Assembly (NCBI GenBank): GCA_947499595.1
Contig: CANMOY010000003.1
Location: 1-64,000 of the forward strand
From: an uncultured Mesonia sp.
Lineage (GTDB): Bacteria; Bacteroidota; Bacteroidia; Flavobacteriales; Flavobacteriaceae
Reading direction: 5' to 3'
DNA: 64,000 nt
Shown: positions 1 through 9,106 of the stretch, piece by piece
How positions within the stretch are numbered: the first letter of the stretch is position 1
Layout: each line of letters opens with the position of its first letter
Translations under genes and position numbers: made by a program
The notes under the pieces: model-generated
Told to the model about the DNA's origin: nothing
Database searches by the model: none
The model's input: only the letters and a program-made list of their open reading frames with translations

Positions 1-675
1 GAGATCAATTACAGCTTTGTTTGGACATTAGATGGCGGAGTATTGCCAGAAACAGGATCAAGCATTGAGGTAACATCCGCCGGAACCTATACGGTAACAG
101 TAACCGATGTATTCTCTAACTGTGAGAGTAGCTCAAGCGCTAGCTTTACAGCAGGTAACCCACCAGAGTTCGATGTAATTCCGTTGACTTTAGCCTTCGA
201 TGAGCAACACTCGGCTCAGGTAATCAACATCAGCGGTAATGGCGATTATGAGTTCAATATCGATAACGGTCCGTGGACCGCTGTAGGCAGCGACGGCAGC
301 ATTACCTTTAGCGGATTAAGTGCTGGAGTACATTTTGTATACGGAAGAGATAAGAACGGTTGTGGAACAACGGTACGCGAAATCGCATTCATCGATTATC
401 CAAAGTTCTTTACACCTAACGAAGACGGTTACAACGACACTTGGAATATCATCGGTTTAGGAGAAGCCAATATCGGAGCTAAGATCTTTATCTTTGACCG
501 TTACGGTAAGCTATTGAAGCAATTAAGCCCAAGTGGTCCAGGATGGGACGGTACCTTTAACGGTAAGCCAATGCCATCAAATGACTACTGGTTTAGTGTA
601 GAATACAAGCAAATTTTACCAACCGGTGAAGAGCGTATAGATACCTTTAAAGGTCACTTTACCTTGAAGAGATAA
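1..675 (+). CDS. T9SS type B sorting domain protein, C-terminal part
   Basis: The frame is open from the first base, so the gene starts left of the window; only about the last 224 residues are here. The final ~95 residues (from FIDYPKFFTPNEDGYNDTW on) are the gliding-motility-associated C-terminal domain, i.e. the type B sorting signal of the type IX secretion system. The FTPNEDGYND and FDRYGK segments and the closing GHFTLKR are typical. The part before it looks like repeats of beta-rich, PKD/SprB-like adhesin modules. The protein is expected to be secreted across the outer membrane and attached at the cell surface. Function of the cargo cannot be told. A strong terminator follows. Confidence 0.9.
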   Translation, partial: EINYSFVWTLDGGVLPETGSSIEVTSAGTYTVTVTDVFSNCESSSSASFTAGNPPEFDVIPLTLAFDEQHSAQVINISGNGDYEFNIDNGPWTAVGSDGSITFSGLSAGVHFVYGRDKNGCGTTVREIAFIDYPKFFTPNEDGYNDTWNIIGLGEANIGAKIFIFDRYGKLLKQLSPSGPGWDGTFNGKPMPSNDYWFSVEYKQILPTGEERIDTFKGHFTLKR

Positions 676-700
676 TCAAGTTACCCCTAAATTAAGAAAA

Positions 701-731
701 GGCTGCTCCTAATAGAGCAGCCTTTTTTTTT
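701..731 (+). terminator. Rho-independent terminator
   Basis: Perfect 8-bp stem GGCTGCTC/GAGCAGCC with a 6-nt loop, followed by nine T. It ends the T9SS cargo gene. Confidence 0.9.
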
Positions 732-1025
732 GCCATTTTAATAGTATTTATTGCTTAAAAGGATAGCCTTAAATAGTTTAGAGTCTGCCTAATTATGAAT
801 TCAAAACATTGGAATAGTTTACTTAGGGGTTTATTGAATTAAATAAAATCATTGCGGAGCTGGAAAAATGAACCGCTGTTTGCACTACAATAGGAAAAGC
901 ATTTTGTTATTTTGAAGCAATCTATACTTAGACAATAGATTTGTCTGGGGCAAGCAGTTGCAAAGAATCAGCCTTTGAATTTGAAATATTAGTAATAGAG
1001 GTTCAAAAACCTATAGTACAGGATT
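732..1025. other. Non-coding gap, nothing recognised
   Basis: About 290 bases between the terminator of the cargo gene and the end of gldA. AT-rich; I see no reading frame of note, no RNA gene and no clear repeat. Since both flanking genes end here, it is a 3'-3' spacer. Confidence 0.5.
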
Positions 1026-1922
1026 TTAGTGGGAGGTTATTTTTCTAAAATAGTCTTCTAGGCTCTCCTGTTCTTTGGATAAAGAAAGTATTTTGCAATT
1101 ATTGGCTCGAGACAAATCATAGATTTCGCCACCCATATCCGTTTCGGTATCGAATTTTAAACGGTAGGAGCGAGCATCTATTTGTTCGGTTGATATTAAA
1201 TGCGGCAGGTGGGCAAAGCTATCTTCGCTAATGCTTTGATCAAAAACCACTTGAATAATTTGATTCTTTTCATGTTGTAAATCCGCTAAGGGCTTATCAA
1301 TTATCAATTTGCCCTTGTTCATAATCAAAACCCGACTGCACATTGCTTCAACCTCTTGCATAATATGGGTGGAAAGAAAAATAGTTTTATCGGCACTAAT
1401 ACTTTTGATAAGATTTCTTATTTCTACCAATTGATTGGGATCTAAACCTGTAGTGGGTTCATCTAAAATCAGCACTTTCGGATCGTGCAACAAGGCTGTT
1501 GCAATTCCCACTCGTTGGCGATAACCTTTTGAGAGCGCTTGAATTTTTTTACCTATTTCGGGTTGCAATCCCGTGAGTTCGATTACTTCTTGAATACGTT
1601 GTTTTGAACATTTATGAATACGAGCGTGAAACAATAAATACTCCCGTATATACATATCTTCATATAAGGGATTGTGTTCGGGTAAATAGCCGGTCAAAGC
1701 TTGTACATCTATAGGATTTGCTTGTACATCTATACCTTCTACAAAAGCCGAGCCTGTACTAGGTTGAAGATAACCGGTAAGAATTTTCATCATAGTAGAT
1801 TTTCCTGCCCCGTTTGGTCCTAAAAAACCAATTACCTCACCGCTTTTAACTTCAAAAGAAATTTCTTGGAGGGCTTGTTGTTGGCCATAAAATTTACTCA
1901 GATTTTTTACCAGAATCCCCAT
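1026..1922 (-). CDS. gldA: GldA, ATP-binding subunit of gliding ABC transporter
   Basis: ABC transporter ATPase, 298 residues. Walker A GPNGAGKST at 35-43, signature LSKGYRQ at 130-136, and Walker B VLILDEP at 150-156. Length and the LSKGYRQRVGIA signature fit GldA. In Flavobacterium johnsoniae GldA works with the membrane proteins GldF and GldG in an ABC transporter needed for gliding. GldF and GldG are not adjacent here, which is also the case in other flavobacteria. The gene is divergent from the DAHP synthase gene (109 bp between starts). A different ABC-2 type exporter ATPase cannot be fully excluded, but the window's other gld genes support this call. Confidence 0.85.
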   Translation of the reverse strand: MGILVKNLSKFYGQQQALQEISFEVKSGEVIGFLGPNGAGKSTMMKILTGYLQPSTGSAFVEGIDVQANPIDVQALTGYLPEHNPLYEDMYIREYLLFHARIHKCSKQRIQEVIELTGLQPEIGKKIQALSKGYRQRVGIATALLHDPKVLILDEPTTGLDPNQLVEIRNLIKSISADKTIFLSTHIMQEVEAMCSRVLIMNKGKLIIDKPLADLQHEKNQIIQVVFDQSISEDSFAHLPHLISTEQIDARSYRLKFDTETDMGGEIYDLSRANNCKILSLSKEQESLEDYFRKITSH

Positions 1923-2031
1923 AAATAATTCGTTTATGTTATTGGTTTAAGAATGTAAATTTACATATTTTATTGAAAGCCTACTTTTATTTATACTAGA
2001 GAATAAAGTATCTTCGTAAAAAAGATGAAAT

Positions 2032-3153
2032 ATGAGTAAGGAAATGTCTGGTAATACTGCAATGAACGATTGGTTGAAAGCTTTTAATTTAGATCGGCCA
2101 TTGTTAATTGCTGGTCCTTGTAGTGCCGAAACCGAAGAGCAAGTACTGGCCACAGCAAAAGCATTGCAAAACACAGACACCAATGTATTGCGTGCCGGTA
2201 TTTGGAAACCCCGTACCAGACCTGGCAACTTTGAAGGCGTGGGTGCGCTGGGTTTAAAATGGCTTTTAAAAGCTAAAAGAGAAACCGGTTTGCTTACTAC
2301 TACCGAGGTGGCCAACCCTATTCACGTAGATCTAGCTTTAAAGCATGAAGTTGATATTTTATGGATAGGTGCACGTACCAGTGTTTCTCCTTTTGCCGTT
2401 CAAGAAATTGCCGAAGCGCTTAAAGGGACCAACAAAATAGTTCTGGTCAAAAATCCTATTAATCCAGACTTAAGTTTATGGCTAGGAGCTTTAGAACGTT
2501 TTTATAAAACCGGTATAGAGCAATTGGGTGCTATTCACCGTGGTTTTTCTAGCTATAAAGATAGTTTGTATAGAAATATACCCGAGTGGCAAATACCTAT
2601 TGACCTAAGGCAAGAACTCCCCGATATACCCTTAATTTTAGATCCTTCTCACATCGCTGGCGATAGGAAGTTAATTTTTGATTTATGCCAAACCGCCTTA
2701 GATTTAAATTATAATGGATTGATGGTTGAAACCCATCCTAATCCAGACCAAGCCTGGAGCGATGCTAAACAGCAAATAACGCCAGAAACGCTCGCGGCCT
2801 ATACCCGCGAATTAAAGGTGAGAAAAAAAAGTTCATCAAATCAAGATTATGAAACATCTTTAAGACGGTTGCGCCTTCAAATTGATAAGTTAGATGAACA
2901 ACTGATTCAAATACTTATCGATCGTATGCAAATTGCCGATAAAATTGGAGCGGTAAAAAAGACGCATAATGTGGCTATTTTACAACCAGAACGCTGGCAG
3001 GCCATATTACAAAAAATGATAAATTTGGGTGTAGATAAAGGTCTAGCTGAAGAATTTGTGTACAGACTCTTTCAGGCAATACATCAAGAGTCTATAGCCC
3101 ACCAACAAAAAATATTACATACTACTAGTGCAAAGCAAGCAAATAGCCATTAA
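2032..3153 (+). CDS. Bifunctional DAHP synthase / chorismate mutase type II
   Basis: Fusion of two enzymes of aromatic amino acid synthesis, 373 residues. Residues ~20-270 are a KDO8P-synthase-type DAHP synthase (3-deoxy-7-phosphoheptulonate from PEP and erythrose 4-phosphate), with AGPCSAE at 27-33 and WKPRTRP at 58-64. Residues ~278-360 are an AroQ-type chorismate mutase (RRLRLQIDKLDEQLIQIL). In such fusions the mutase domain gives feedback control by prephenate. The start at 2032 follows a possible -7 element TATCTTCG at 2009-2016; later ATG codons at 2044 and 2062 are alternatives. It begins a rightward run of closely spaced genes that ends with aroA of the same pathway. Confidence 0.93.
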   Translation: MSKEMSGNTAMNDWLKAFNLDRPLLIAGPCSAETEEQVLATAKALQNTDTNVLRAGIWKPRTRPGNFEGVGALGLKWLLKAKRETGLLTTTEVANPIHVDLALKHEVDILWIGARTSVSPFAVQEIAEALKGTNKIVLVKNPINPDLSLWLGALERFYKTGIEQLGAIHRGFSSYKDSLYRNIPEWQIPIDLRQELPDIPLILDPSHIAGDRKLIFDLCQTALDLNYNGLMVETHPNPDQAWSDAKQQITPETLAAYTRELKVRKKSSSNQDYETSLRRLRLQIDKLDEQLIQILIDRMQIADKIGAVKKTHNVAILQPERWQAILQKMINLGVDKGLAEEFVYRLFQAIHQESIAHQQKILHTTSAKQANSH

Positions 3154-3164
3154 GCGGAAAGCCT

Positions 3165-4118
3165 ATGAAAGAAGGAATCGTATATAAATCAACCGGAAGT
3201 TGGTATCTAGTCAAAGAAAAAGAAGAGGAGAACTTTTATAAATGTCGCATCAAAGGCAAATTTAGAATAAAAGGAATCAAAAGTACCAATCCAGTTGCTG
3301 TAGGCGATCATGTTTTGTTTCAATTAGAAGCAAACAAAGAAGAAGAAACAGGAGTTATCCAAGATATACAACCTAGAGAAAATTATATTGTACGTAAATC
3401 GGTTAATTTGTCTAAACAAACGCATATCATAGCCTCCAATTTAGACCAAGCCTTTTTAATGGTTACGCTTAATAATCCGCCTACCTTTACTTCTTTTATC
3501 GATCGGTTTTTAGTAACCGCACAAGCCTACCAAATACCAACCACCATCTTGTTCAATAAAATAGATGCTTATACAGAAGATGAAAAAGATGAAATTCGGT
3601 ATTTGGCCTTGTTGTATCGTGAAATTGGTTACACTTGTATAGGTACATCGGCGGTTAGCGGTAAAAATATTGAAAAAGTAAAAGAACTTCTTAAAGATAA
3701 AAAGACCCTTTTAGCGGGTCATAGTGGTGTGGGTAAATCTACTTTAATCAATGCGATTGAGCCAAGCTTAGATCTAAAAACGGCGCAAATCTCTAACCAA
3801 CATTTGCAAGGCCAACATACAACTACCTTTGCAGAGATGTTTGATTTGCCTGAAGGCGGACAAATAATCGATACTCCTGGAATCAAAGGTTTTGGAGTGG
3901 TAGATATGGAAAAAGAAGAACTAGACCACTACTTTCCTGAATTTTTTGCTCGTAAAAAAGATTGTAAATTTCACAATTGCCTGCATCTCGAAGAGCCCAA
4001 ATGTGCGGTTAAAGATGCCGTAGAAGAAGGCGATATTGCCTGGTCGCGGTATAAATCTTACTTGCAGTTGATACAAGGTGAAGACGAGAATTATAGAGTA
4101 GATATTTATAAAAACTAA
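3165..4118 (+). CDS. rsgA: Ribosome small subunit-dependent GTPase A
   Basis: Circularly permuted GTPase acting late in 30S subunit maturation, 317 residues. An N-terminal OB fold (~1-75) is followed by G motifs in permuted order: NKID at 131-134, SAV at 162-164, P-loop GHSGVGKS at 185-192, DTPG at 236-239. The C-terminal zinc knuckle is intact (C267, C272, H274, C280). It lies 11 bp after the preceding gene and 3 bp before dtd, so it is very likely cotranscribed with both. Confidence 0.96.
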   Translation: MKEGIVYKSTGSWYLVKEKEEENFYKCRIKGKFRIKGIKSTNPVAVGDHVLFQLEANKEEETGVIQDIQPRENYIVRKSVNLSKQTHIIASNLDQAFLMVTLNNPPTFTSFIDRFLVTAQAYQIPTTILFNKIDAYTEDEKDEIRYLALLYREIGYTCIGTSAVSGKNIEKVKELLKDKKTLLAGHSGVGKSTLINAIEPSLDLKTAQISNQHLQGQHTTTFAEMFDLPEGGQIIDTPGIKGFGVVDMEKEELDHYFPEFFARKKDCKFHNCLHLEEPKCAVKDAVEEGDIAWSRYKSYLQLIQGEDENYRVDIYKN

Positions 4119-4121
4119 AAT

Positions 4122-4571
4122 ATGCGAGCGACTATACAGCGGGTGAGCCAAGCTAGCGTAGAGGTAGATAACCATATCGCTGGAGTTATTCAAGAAGGTT
4201 TGTTAATTTTATTGGGGGTTTGTGATGATGATACCCAAGATGACATTGCTTGGTTAAGCAAGAAAATTGCCCAACTGAGAATTTTCCGTGATGAACATAA
4301 ACCTATGAATCGATCCCTAATCGATATTGATGGTGATGCGCTGGTGGTAAGTCAGTTTACCCTTTATGCCAATACTAAGAAGGGCAACCGCCCCAGTTTT
4401 GTTGACGCCGCTAGTCCTGAGCTGGCTAAAACACGTTACGAAGAATTTGTAAAGGCATTAGAAAAACAACTTGATAAGCGGGTGGCAACCGGCATATTTG
4501 GAGCCGATATGCAAGTTAGCCTAATCAATGACGGACCAGTCACCCTAAATATAGATACCAAAAACAGATAA
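4122..4571 (+). CDS. dtd: D-aminoacyl-tRNA deacylase
   Basis: 149 residues, the normal family length. Removes D-amino acids from mischarged tRNAs. The two signature motifs are present: SQFTLYA in the middle (about 85-91) and GPVT near the end (about 138-141). Begins 3 bp after rsgA and its stop codon touches the next ATG, so it is translated as part of the same transcript. Confidence 0.96.
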   Translation: MRATIQRVSQASVEVDNHIAGVIQEGLLILLGVCDDDTQDDIAWLSKKIAQLRIFRDEHKPMNRSLIDIDGDALVVSQFTLYANTKKGNRPSFVDAASPELAKTRYEEFVKALEKQLDKRVATGIFGADMQVSLINDGPVTLNIDTKNR

Positions 4572-4901
4572 ATGAATATACAAGACGCACAAAAAGCAGT
4601 TGACGATTGGATTAAAACGCACGGAGTGCGGTATTTTAATGAATTGACCAATATGGCTCAGCTTACCGAAGAGGTAGGAGAGGTGGCCCGTATTATCGCC
4701 CGCCGTTATGGGGAGCAAAGCGAAAAAGAAAGCGATAAGAACAAAGACTTAGGCGAAGAACTAGCCGATGTGGTTTTTGTGGTACTCTGTTTGGCCAATC
4801 AAACCGGTGTAAATTTGCAAGAAGCTTTCGATAAAAAGCTTGAGCTTAAAACCAAACGCGATCACGATAGGCACCATCAGAACCAAAAACTTAAATCATG
4901 A
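4572..4901 (+). CDS. MazG-like nucleotide pyrophosphohydrolase
   Basis: 109 residues, all-alpha NTP pyrophosphatase fold of the MazG/iMazG group. The metal-binding helices are visible as LTEEVGEVAR (about 31-40) and GEELADVVF (about 62-70), the EExxE...ExxD pattern of the family. Likely hydrolyses (non-canonical) nucleoside triphosphates to monophosphates; substrate not determinable. Starts immediately after dtd with no spacer and overlaps the next gene by 4 bp. Confidence 0.9.
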   Translation: MNIQDAQKAVDDWIKTHGVRYFNELTNMAQLTEEVGEVARIIARRYGEQSEKESDKNKDLGEELADVVFVVLCLANQTGVNLQEAFDKKLELKTKRDHDRHHQNQKLKS

Positions 4902-5164
4902 GTTCTTTTAAAAAAATACTACAAGCACCCAATTTTTGGAAATCGGTGCTTTTTATCGGCCTAGCCTTTGTTTTGCTGTACAATGCAATTGATTACGCTT
5001 TTGGTTATTCGATGCATTGGGATCAATTTTTAGAAGCTAAGTGGCAAGGTAGCACAAAATGGCGTTTTATTATCGCGAACCTTTTGGGTGGGGCACTTTA
5101 CGGATTTATCATTAGCTTTTTACGCTACCGCAAGCAAATCTTACAAGATAAGCACAAAAAATGA
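4898..5164 (+). CDS. Small two-helix membrane protein, unknown function
   Basis: 88 residues. Two hydrophobic segments, about 15-33 and 58-74, flanked by basic residues, with a Lys-rich tail. I do not recognise the family. It overlaps both neighbours by 4 bp (ATGA type junctions), so it is translationally coupled between a MazG-like gene and aroA. Good coding character and the conserved tight spacing argue that it is real. Confidence 0.75.
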   Translation: MSSFKKILQAPNFWKSVLFIGLAFVLLYNAIDYAFGYSMHWDQFLEAKWQGSTKWRFIIANLLGGALYGFIISFLRYRKQILQDKHKK

Positions 5165-6375
5165 TACGGCTAGAGCATAGTAAAACACCTATAGCGGCAA
5201 AGATTAAAATTAGTGGCTCTAAAAGCATTAGCAACCGCTTGCTTATACTTCAGCAGTTTTGTCCAGATTTGATTTTAGATAATCTATCGGATAGCGACGA
5301 TACTCAAGTGCTTATTAAAGCCCTGCAAAGTCAAGAAAAACATATTAATGTGGGGCATGCCGGTACGGCTATGCGTTTTTTACTAGCTTATTCTGCTACG
5401 CAACAAAAAGTTACAAAAATTATAACCGGTAGCGAGCGTATGCAGCAACGACCAGTAGCACCTTTGGTAGAAGCCTTACTGCAGTTGGGAGCTAAAGTTA
5501 CCTATCTGGGTGCCAAAGGCTACCCACCCGTTAAAATTCATGGGTTTTGTCAACAAACTACTCAAATAAATATTAAAGCAGATATTAGCAGTCAGTTTAT
5601 CACGGCTTTACTATTGGTAGGGCATCAACTTCCTATGGGGTTAGACTTGCATTTACAGGGCGGACTCATTTCAAAACCCTATGTACAAATGACTATTGAC
5701 CTGTTGGCGAAATTGGGCGTGGCAGTAGAGGTGAGAGAAAATAGATTGTTGATTGAACTCCAGCAGCTTAAACCGCAAAAGATTAATGTTGAACCCGATT
5801 GGAGCTCGGCTTCTTATTTTTATAGTGCCTTGGCTTTAGCGCCTGTAGGTTCAACATGTTTCCTTTACGGATTTAAAAAAACAAGTTTACAAGGAGATGC
5901 TCGTTTAGTCTCTTGGTACCAAAAACTGGGGGTCGAAACCCAAGAAACATCCGAAGGTTTACAACTGCAACGAGTAGAGAAAGAAATTTCCACCCACCTT
6001 AGCCTAGACTTAGTCAACAACCCAGACCTGGCACAAACCTTAGCAGTTACCTGTTTGGGCTTAGGTATGAGCTGTGATTTATCTGGCTTGCAAAGTTTAA
6101 AAATAAAAGAAACCGATAGACTACAAGCTTTAAGAAATGAAATGCAGCGCTTAGGGGCGACTTTACGTATTACCGACTCAAGTTTACATTTGAGTCGCCA
6201 ACAAAATCCGCTGCAAAGCGCCACTATAAAAACCTACCAAGATCACCGTATGGCTATGGCATTTGCACCATTAGCATTAAAAGTACCCCTTATGATAGAG
6301 AATGAAGCAGTGGTAGCCAAATCTTACCGAAGCTTTTGGAAAGATTGGAAGAAAATGGGCTTTTTAATCAATTAA
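5161..6375 (+). CDS. aroA: 3-phosphoshikimate 1-carboxyvinyltransferase (EPSP synthase)
   Basis: 404 residues. Transfers the enolpyruvyl group of PEP to shikimate 3-phosphate, sixth step of the shikimate pathway. Visible motifs: SGSKSISNR near the N terminus, GHAGTAMRF around 60-68 (family LGNAGTA; here the N is H), KETDR around 320, and QDHRMAMAF around 360. Slightly shorter than E. coli AroA (427), as usual in Bacteroidota. Last gene of the run that opened with DAHP synthase, so two pathway enzymes share a transcript. Confidence 0.95.
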   Translation: MIRLEHSKTPIAAKIKISGSKSISNRLLILQQFCPDLILDNLSDSDDTQVLIKALQSQEKHINVGHAGTAMRFLLAYSATQQKVTKIITGSERMQQRPVAPLVEALLQLGAKVTYLGAKGYPPVKIHGFCQQTTQINIKADISSQFITALLLVGHQLPMGLDLHLQGGLISKPYVQMTIDLLAKLGVAVEVRENRLLIELQQLKPQKINVEPDWSSASYFYSALALAPVGSTCFLYGFKKTSLQGDARLVSWYQKLGVETQETSEGLQLQRVEKEISTHLSLDLVNNPDLAQTLAVTCLGLGMSCDLSGLQSLKIKETDRLQALRNEMQRLGATLRITDSSLHLSRQQNPLQSATIKTYQDHRMAMAFAPLALKVPLMIENEAVVAKSYRSFWKDWKKMGFLIN

Positions 6376-6420
6376 AAAACAGGTTTTTATAAACTTAGGG
6401 GTAAATCAAATAAAAGATAA

Positions 6421-6618
6421 GCAACTTTTATAAATACGCTGCCTAAGAAGTAATAATTTGCTCTGCGACTTATAAAAAAATATTGTACAATATTTCGGCA
6501 AAAATTGTACAATATTTATAAAAAAATTGTACAATATTTTTTCAAGAGTTGTACAACTTTTATAAATAAGCTCTTTATGTTGTTTTAAAAAGTACAGCAA
6601 CTTTTGTTAGGTACTAGC
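6421..6618. repeat. 22-bp periodic array of TTGTACAA palindromes
   Basis: Four perfect palindromes with the core TTGTACAA sit at 6483-6490, 6505-6512, 6527-6534 and 6549-6556. Centre-to-centre spacing is exactly 22 bp each time. The first extends to an 18-bp perfect palindrome (6478-6495). On the same 22-bp grid, degenerate copies appear outward: units starting GCAACTTTTATAAATA at 6421 and ACAACTTTTATAAATA at 6553, and a decayed GCAACTTTTG unit at 6597. The whole lies in the 490-bp gap between aroA and queA. The spacers are mostly A/T. It may be an array of regulator sites, a structured RNA, or a satellite-like element; nothing in the sequence decides. Confidence 0.85.
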
Positions 6619-6808
6619 CTATCTTTTTTCAGAATCTTATTGATATACTGTTTTTTTTTATTCCCTGTTTTCAATTTTTTCAATTTCAAAGGGTTGTTAG
6701 TTTTGGCATCAAGAGCAGTAATAGGGGCATTATATTTAAAATAACAGCAGGCTTTGAATCCGCGAAAGCTAACCCACTAGATTTTAGGTAAAAAACATGT
6801 CGATTTAC

Positions 6809-6840
6809 TTGACAACCCCTAGTCTGAGGTTGTATATTTG
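6809..6840 (+). promoter_or_regulatory. Bacteroidota promoter for queA
   Basis: TTG at 6809-6811, 21 bp spacer, then a perfect -7 element TATATTTG at 6833-6840. Its position overlaps the TTG codon at 6838, which therefore cannot be the queA start. Confidence 0.75.
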
Positions 6841-6867
6841 CATTCTTTTAAAAATGATACTATGGGA

Positions 6868-7917
6868 ATGAAACTTTCGCAGTTCAATTTTGAACTACCT
6901 AAAGAGTTATTAGCAGAATACCCTTCTGAGCATCGCGACGAAGCCCGTTTGATGGTAATTCACAGAGAATCGGGAAAAATTGAGCATAAAATGTTTAAAG
7001 ACCTAATCGATTATTTTGATACCGATGATGTGATGGTTTTTAATAACACGAAAGTGTTTCCGGCCCGTTTATTTGGAAACAAAGAGAAAACAGGGGCTCG
7101 TATTGAGGTTTTCTTATTAAGAGAGCTTAACGCCGAAACCCGATTATGGGATGTTTTGGTAGATCCTGCTAGGAAGATAAGAATAGGAAATAAACTATAT
7201 TTTGGTGAAGATGAGAGTTTAGTGGCCGAGGTTATCGATAACACTACCTCTAGAGGAAGAACCCTGCGCTTTTTATATGATGGATCTTATGAAGAGTTTA
7301 GAAAAAAATTAAATGATTTAGGAGAGACACCGCTACCCAAATACATCAAAAGGGAAGTAGAACCAGAAGATGCAGAACGTTATCAAACCATATATGCCAA
7401 GCAAGAAGGAGCAGTAGCTGCCCCAACCGCTGGCTTGCATTTTTCTAAACATTTGTTGAAACGTCTAGAAATTAAAGGGATAAATCTTGCCGAAGTTACG
7501 CTTCACGTAGGATTGGGTACTTTTAATCCTGTTGAAGTGGAAGACCTGTCTAAACATAAAATGGATAGTGAAGAGGCAGAGATTGCCAAAGAAACTACTC
7601 AAATTGTGAATAAGGGCATAGAAGATAAGCGTCGCGTTTGTGCGGTTGGTACAACCGTTATGCGCTCTTTAGAAAGTGCGGTATCATCAAACGGTACCTT
7701 GAACGAGTTTAAGGGATGGACCAACAAGTTTATTTTTCCTCCTTATGACTTTAGTATTGCCAATTGTATGATTACTAATTTTCATACGCCAAAGTCAACG
7801 CTTTTAATGATGATTTCGGCCTTTATGGGGCACGAATTAATGGAAAAAGCCTATAAAGAAGCAATTAAAGAAAAATATAAATTTTATAGTTATGGCGATG
7901 CGATGCTAATTTTATAA
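6868..7917 (+). CDS. queA: S-adenosylmethionine:tRNA ribosyltransferase-isomerase
   Basis: 349 residues from this start, the usual QueA length. Converts preQ1 at tRNA position 34 to epoxyqueuosine using the ribosyl part of SAM. The protein shows the family start [19 protein letters not shown], the AAPTAGLHF motif (about 182-190) and HVGLGTF (about 212-218). I chose ATG 6868; ATG 6862 two codons earlier is possible, but the longer frame from 6838 runs through the promoter. Monocistronic, with its own promoter and terminator. Confidence 0.96.
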   Translation: MKLSQFNFELPKELLAEYPSEHRDEARLMVIHRESGKIEHKMFKDLIDYFDTDDVMVFNNTKVFPARLFGNKEKTGARIEVFLLRELNAETRLWDVLVDPARKIRIGNKLYFGEDESLVAEVIDNTTSRGRTLRFLYDGSYEEFRKKLNDLGETPLPKYIKREVEPEDAERYQTIYAKQEGAVAAPTAGLHFSKHLLKRLEIKGINLAEVTLHVGLGTFNPVEVEDLSKHKMDSEEAEIAKETTQIVNKGIEDKRRVCAVGTTVMRSLESAVSSNGTLNEFKGWTNKFIFPPYDFSIANCMITNFHTPKSTLLMMISAFMGHELMEKAYKEAIKEKYKFYSYGDAMLIL

Positions 7918-7940
7918 CTGCAACGCACACAATCTAGTAA

Positions 7941-7966
7941 AACCACACTTCGGTGTGGTTTTTTTG
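7941..7966 (+). terminator. Rho-independent terminator with UUCG loop
   Basis: Stem AACCACAC/GTGTGGTT closed by a TTCG tetraloop, followed by a run of T. Ends queA. Confidence 0.92.
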
Positions 7967-7996
7967 TTTAAATTTTAGTAAGCATAAATAAAAATC

Positions 7997-8004
7997 TACC
8001 TTTG
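7997..8004 (+). promoter_or_regulatory. -7 element upstream of rlmN
   Basis: TACCTTTG matches TAnnTTTG exactly and lies only 4 bp before the GTG start of rlmN. No good -33 element was found at the expected distance. Confidence 0.55.
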
Positions 8005-8008
8005 CAGC

Positions 8009-9055
8009 GTGAAAAAAGAGAAAAAAGATATACGGTCGCTCACTAAAGAGCAGTTGAGAGATTTTTTTGTTTCTATTGGTGAAAAAGCCTTTAGGGGTAA
8101 TCAAGTCTATGAGTGGTTATGGTCTAAAGCGGCGCACGATTTTGATGCGATGACCAACCTCTCTAAAGAGGTAAGGCAATTGTTAGAAGAGCACTTTGTA
8201 ATCAACCACATACAGGTAGATGAAATGCAGCGCAGTAGCGATGGCACCATTAAAAATGCCGTAAAATTACACGACGGTCTAACGGTAGAGTCTGTACTGA
8301 TTCCTACCTTTTCTAGAACAACTGCTTGCGTTTCTTCACAAGTTGGTTGCAGTCTAGATTGTCAGTTTTGCGCTACAGCCCGCTTAAAGCGGATGCGTAA
8401 TTTGAATGCCGATGAGATTTATGATCAAGTAGTCGCTATAGATCAAGAAAGCCGATTGTACAATGGTATACCCTTATCTAATATTGTTTATATGGGTATG
8501 GGAGAGCCATTGATGAATTATAAAAATGTATTGGCCTCTATAGAAAAAATAACCTCTCCCGAAGGACTTGGAATGTCGCCAAAGCGCATTACGGTTTCTA
8601 CTTCGGGTGTGCCCAAGATGATAAAAAAATTAGCCGATGATGAGGTAAAATTTAATTTGGCTGTTTCCCTACATTCAGCTATTGATGAAGTGCGCACGCA
8701 AATCATGCCTTTTAATGCTAGTTTCCCTTTAAAAGATTTAAAAGAATCTTTAATTTATTGGTACCAGAAAACAAAGAGGAGAGTAACCTATGAATATTTA
8801 ATTTGGAAAGACATCAATGACAAACCAAAAGACATTGCTGCATTGGTTGAATTTTGTAAGGCCATCCCCTGTAAGGTGAATATCATAGAATACAACCCCA
8901 TAGATGATGGTGCTTTTCAACAAGCCGATGCTCAAGTTACCTCAGCTTATCAGCGTGCTTTAGAACAGGCAGGTATAACGGTAACAGTTAGACGTTCACG
9001 AGGTAAAGATATTGATGCTGCTTGTGGGCAACTCGCTAATAAATCTTCAAAATAA
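8009..9055 (+). CDS. rlmN: 23S rRNA (adenine2503-C2)-methyltransferase, radical SAM
   Basis: 348 residues. Methylates A2503 of 23S rRNA (and A37 of some tRNAs). Radical SAM cluster cysteines C114, C118 and C121 (CSLDCQFC). The second reactive cysteine, C339 (AACGQLA), lies near the C terminus; C118 is the conserved mCys partner region of the family. GTG is the start; no ATG lies upstream in frame after the -7 element, and the first internal Met is too late. The mRNA leader would be nearly absent. Single gene with its own terminator. Confidence 0.95.
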   Translation: MKKEKKDIRSLTKEQLRDFFVSIGEKAFRGNQVYEWLWSKAAHDFDAMTNLSKEVRQLLEEHFVINHIQVDEMQRSSDGTIKNAVKLHDGLTVESVLIPTFSRTTACVSSQVGCSLDCQFCATARLKRMRNLNADEIYDQVVAIDQESRLYNGIPLSNIVYMGMGEPLMNYKNVLASIEKITSPEGLGMSPKRITVSTSGVPKMIKKLADDEVKFNLAVSLHSAIDEVRTQIMPFNASFPLKDLKESLIYWYQKTKRRVTYEYLIWKDINDKPKDIAALVEFCKAIPCKVNIIEYNPIDDGAFQQADAQVTSAYQRALEQAGITVTVRRSRGKDIDAACGQLANKSSK

Positions 9056-9088
9056 AAAAAGGCCATCTTTTTAGATAGCCTTTTTTTT
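9054..9088. terminator. Bidirectional terminator
   Basis: Stem GGCCATCT/AGATAGCC with one mismatch, flanked by an A tract on the left and a T tract on the right. It can serve rlmN rightward and the T9SS gene leftward. Confidence 0.8.
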
Positions 9089-9106
9089 GGTGTTGGTGGG
9101 CGAGAT

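Noticed and set aside
1947-2315. 122-codon leftward frame over the DAHP synthase start
   Set aside because: Antisense shadow of a well-supported gene and of the gldA promoter region.
6406-6600. 64-codon leftward frame between aroA and queA
   Set aside because: It consists of the 22-bp repeat units translated (repeated IYKSC), so it is a by-product of the array.
6421-6618. Repeat array considered as CRISPR
   Set aside because: The period is only 22 bp, repeats are palindromic and degenerate, there are no distinct spacers of 30 bp or more and no cas genes.
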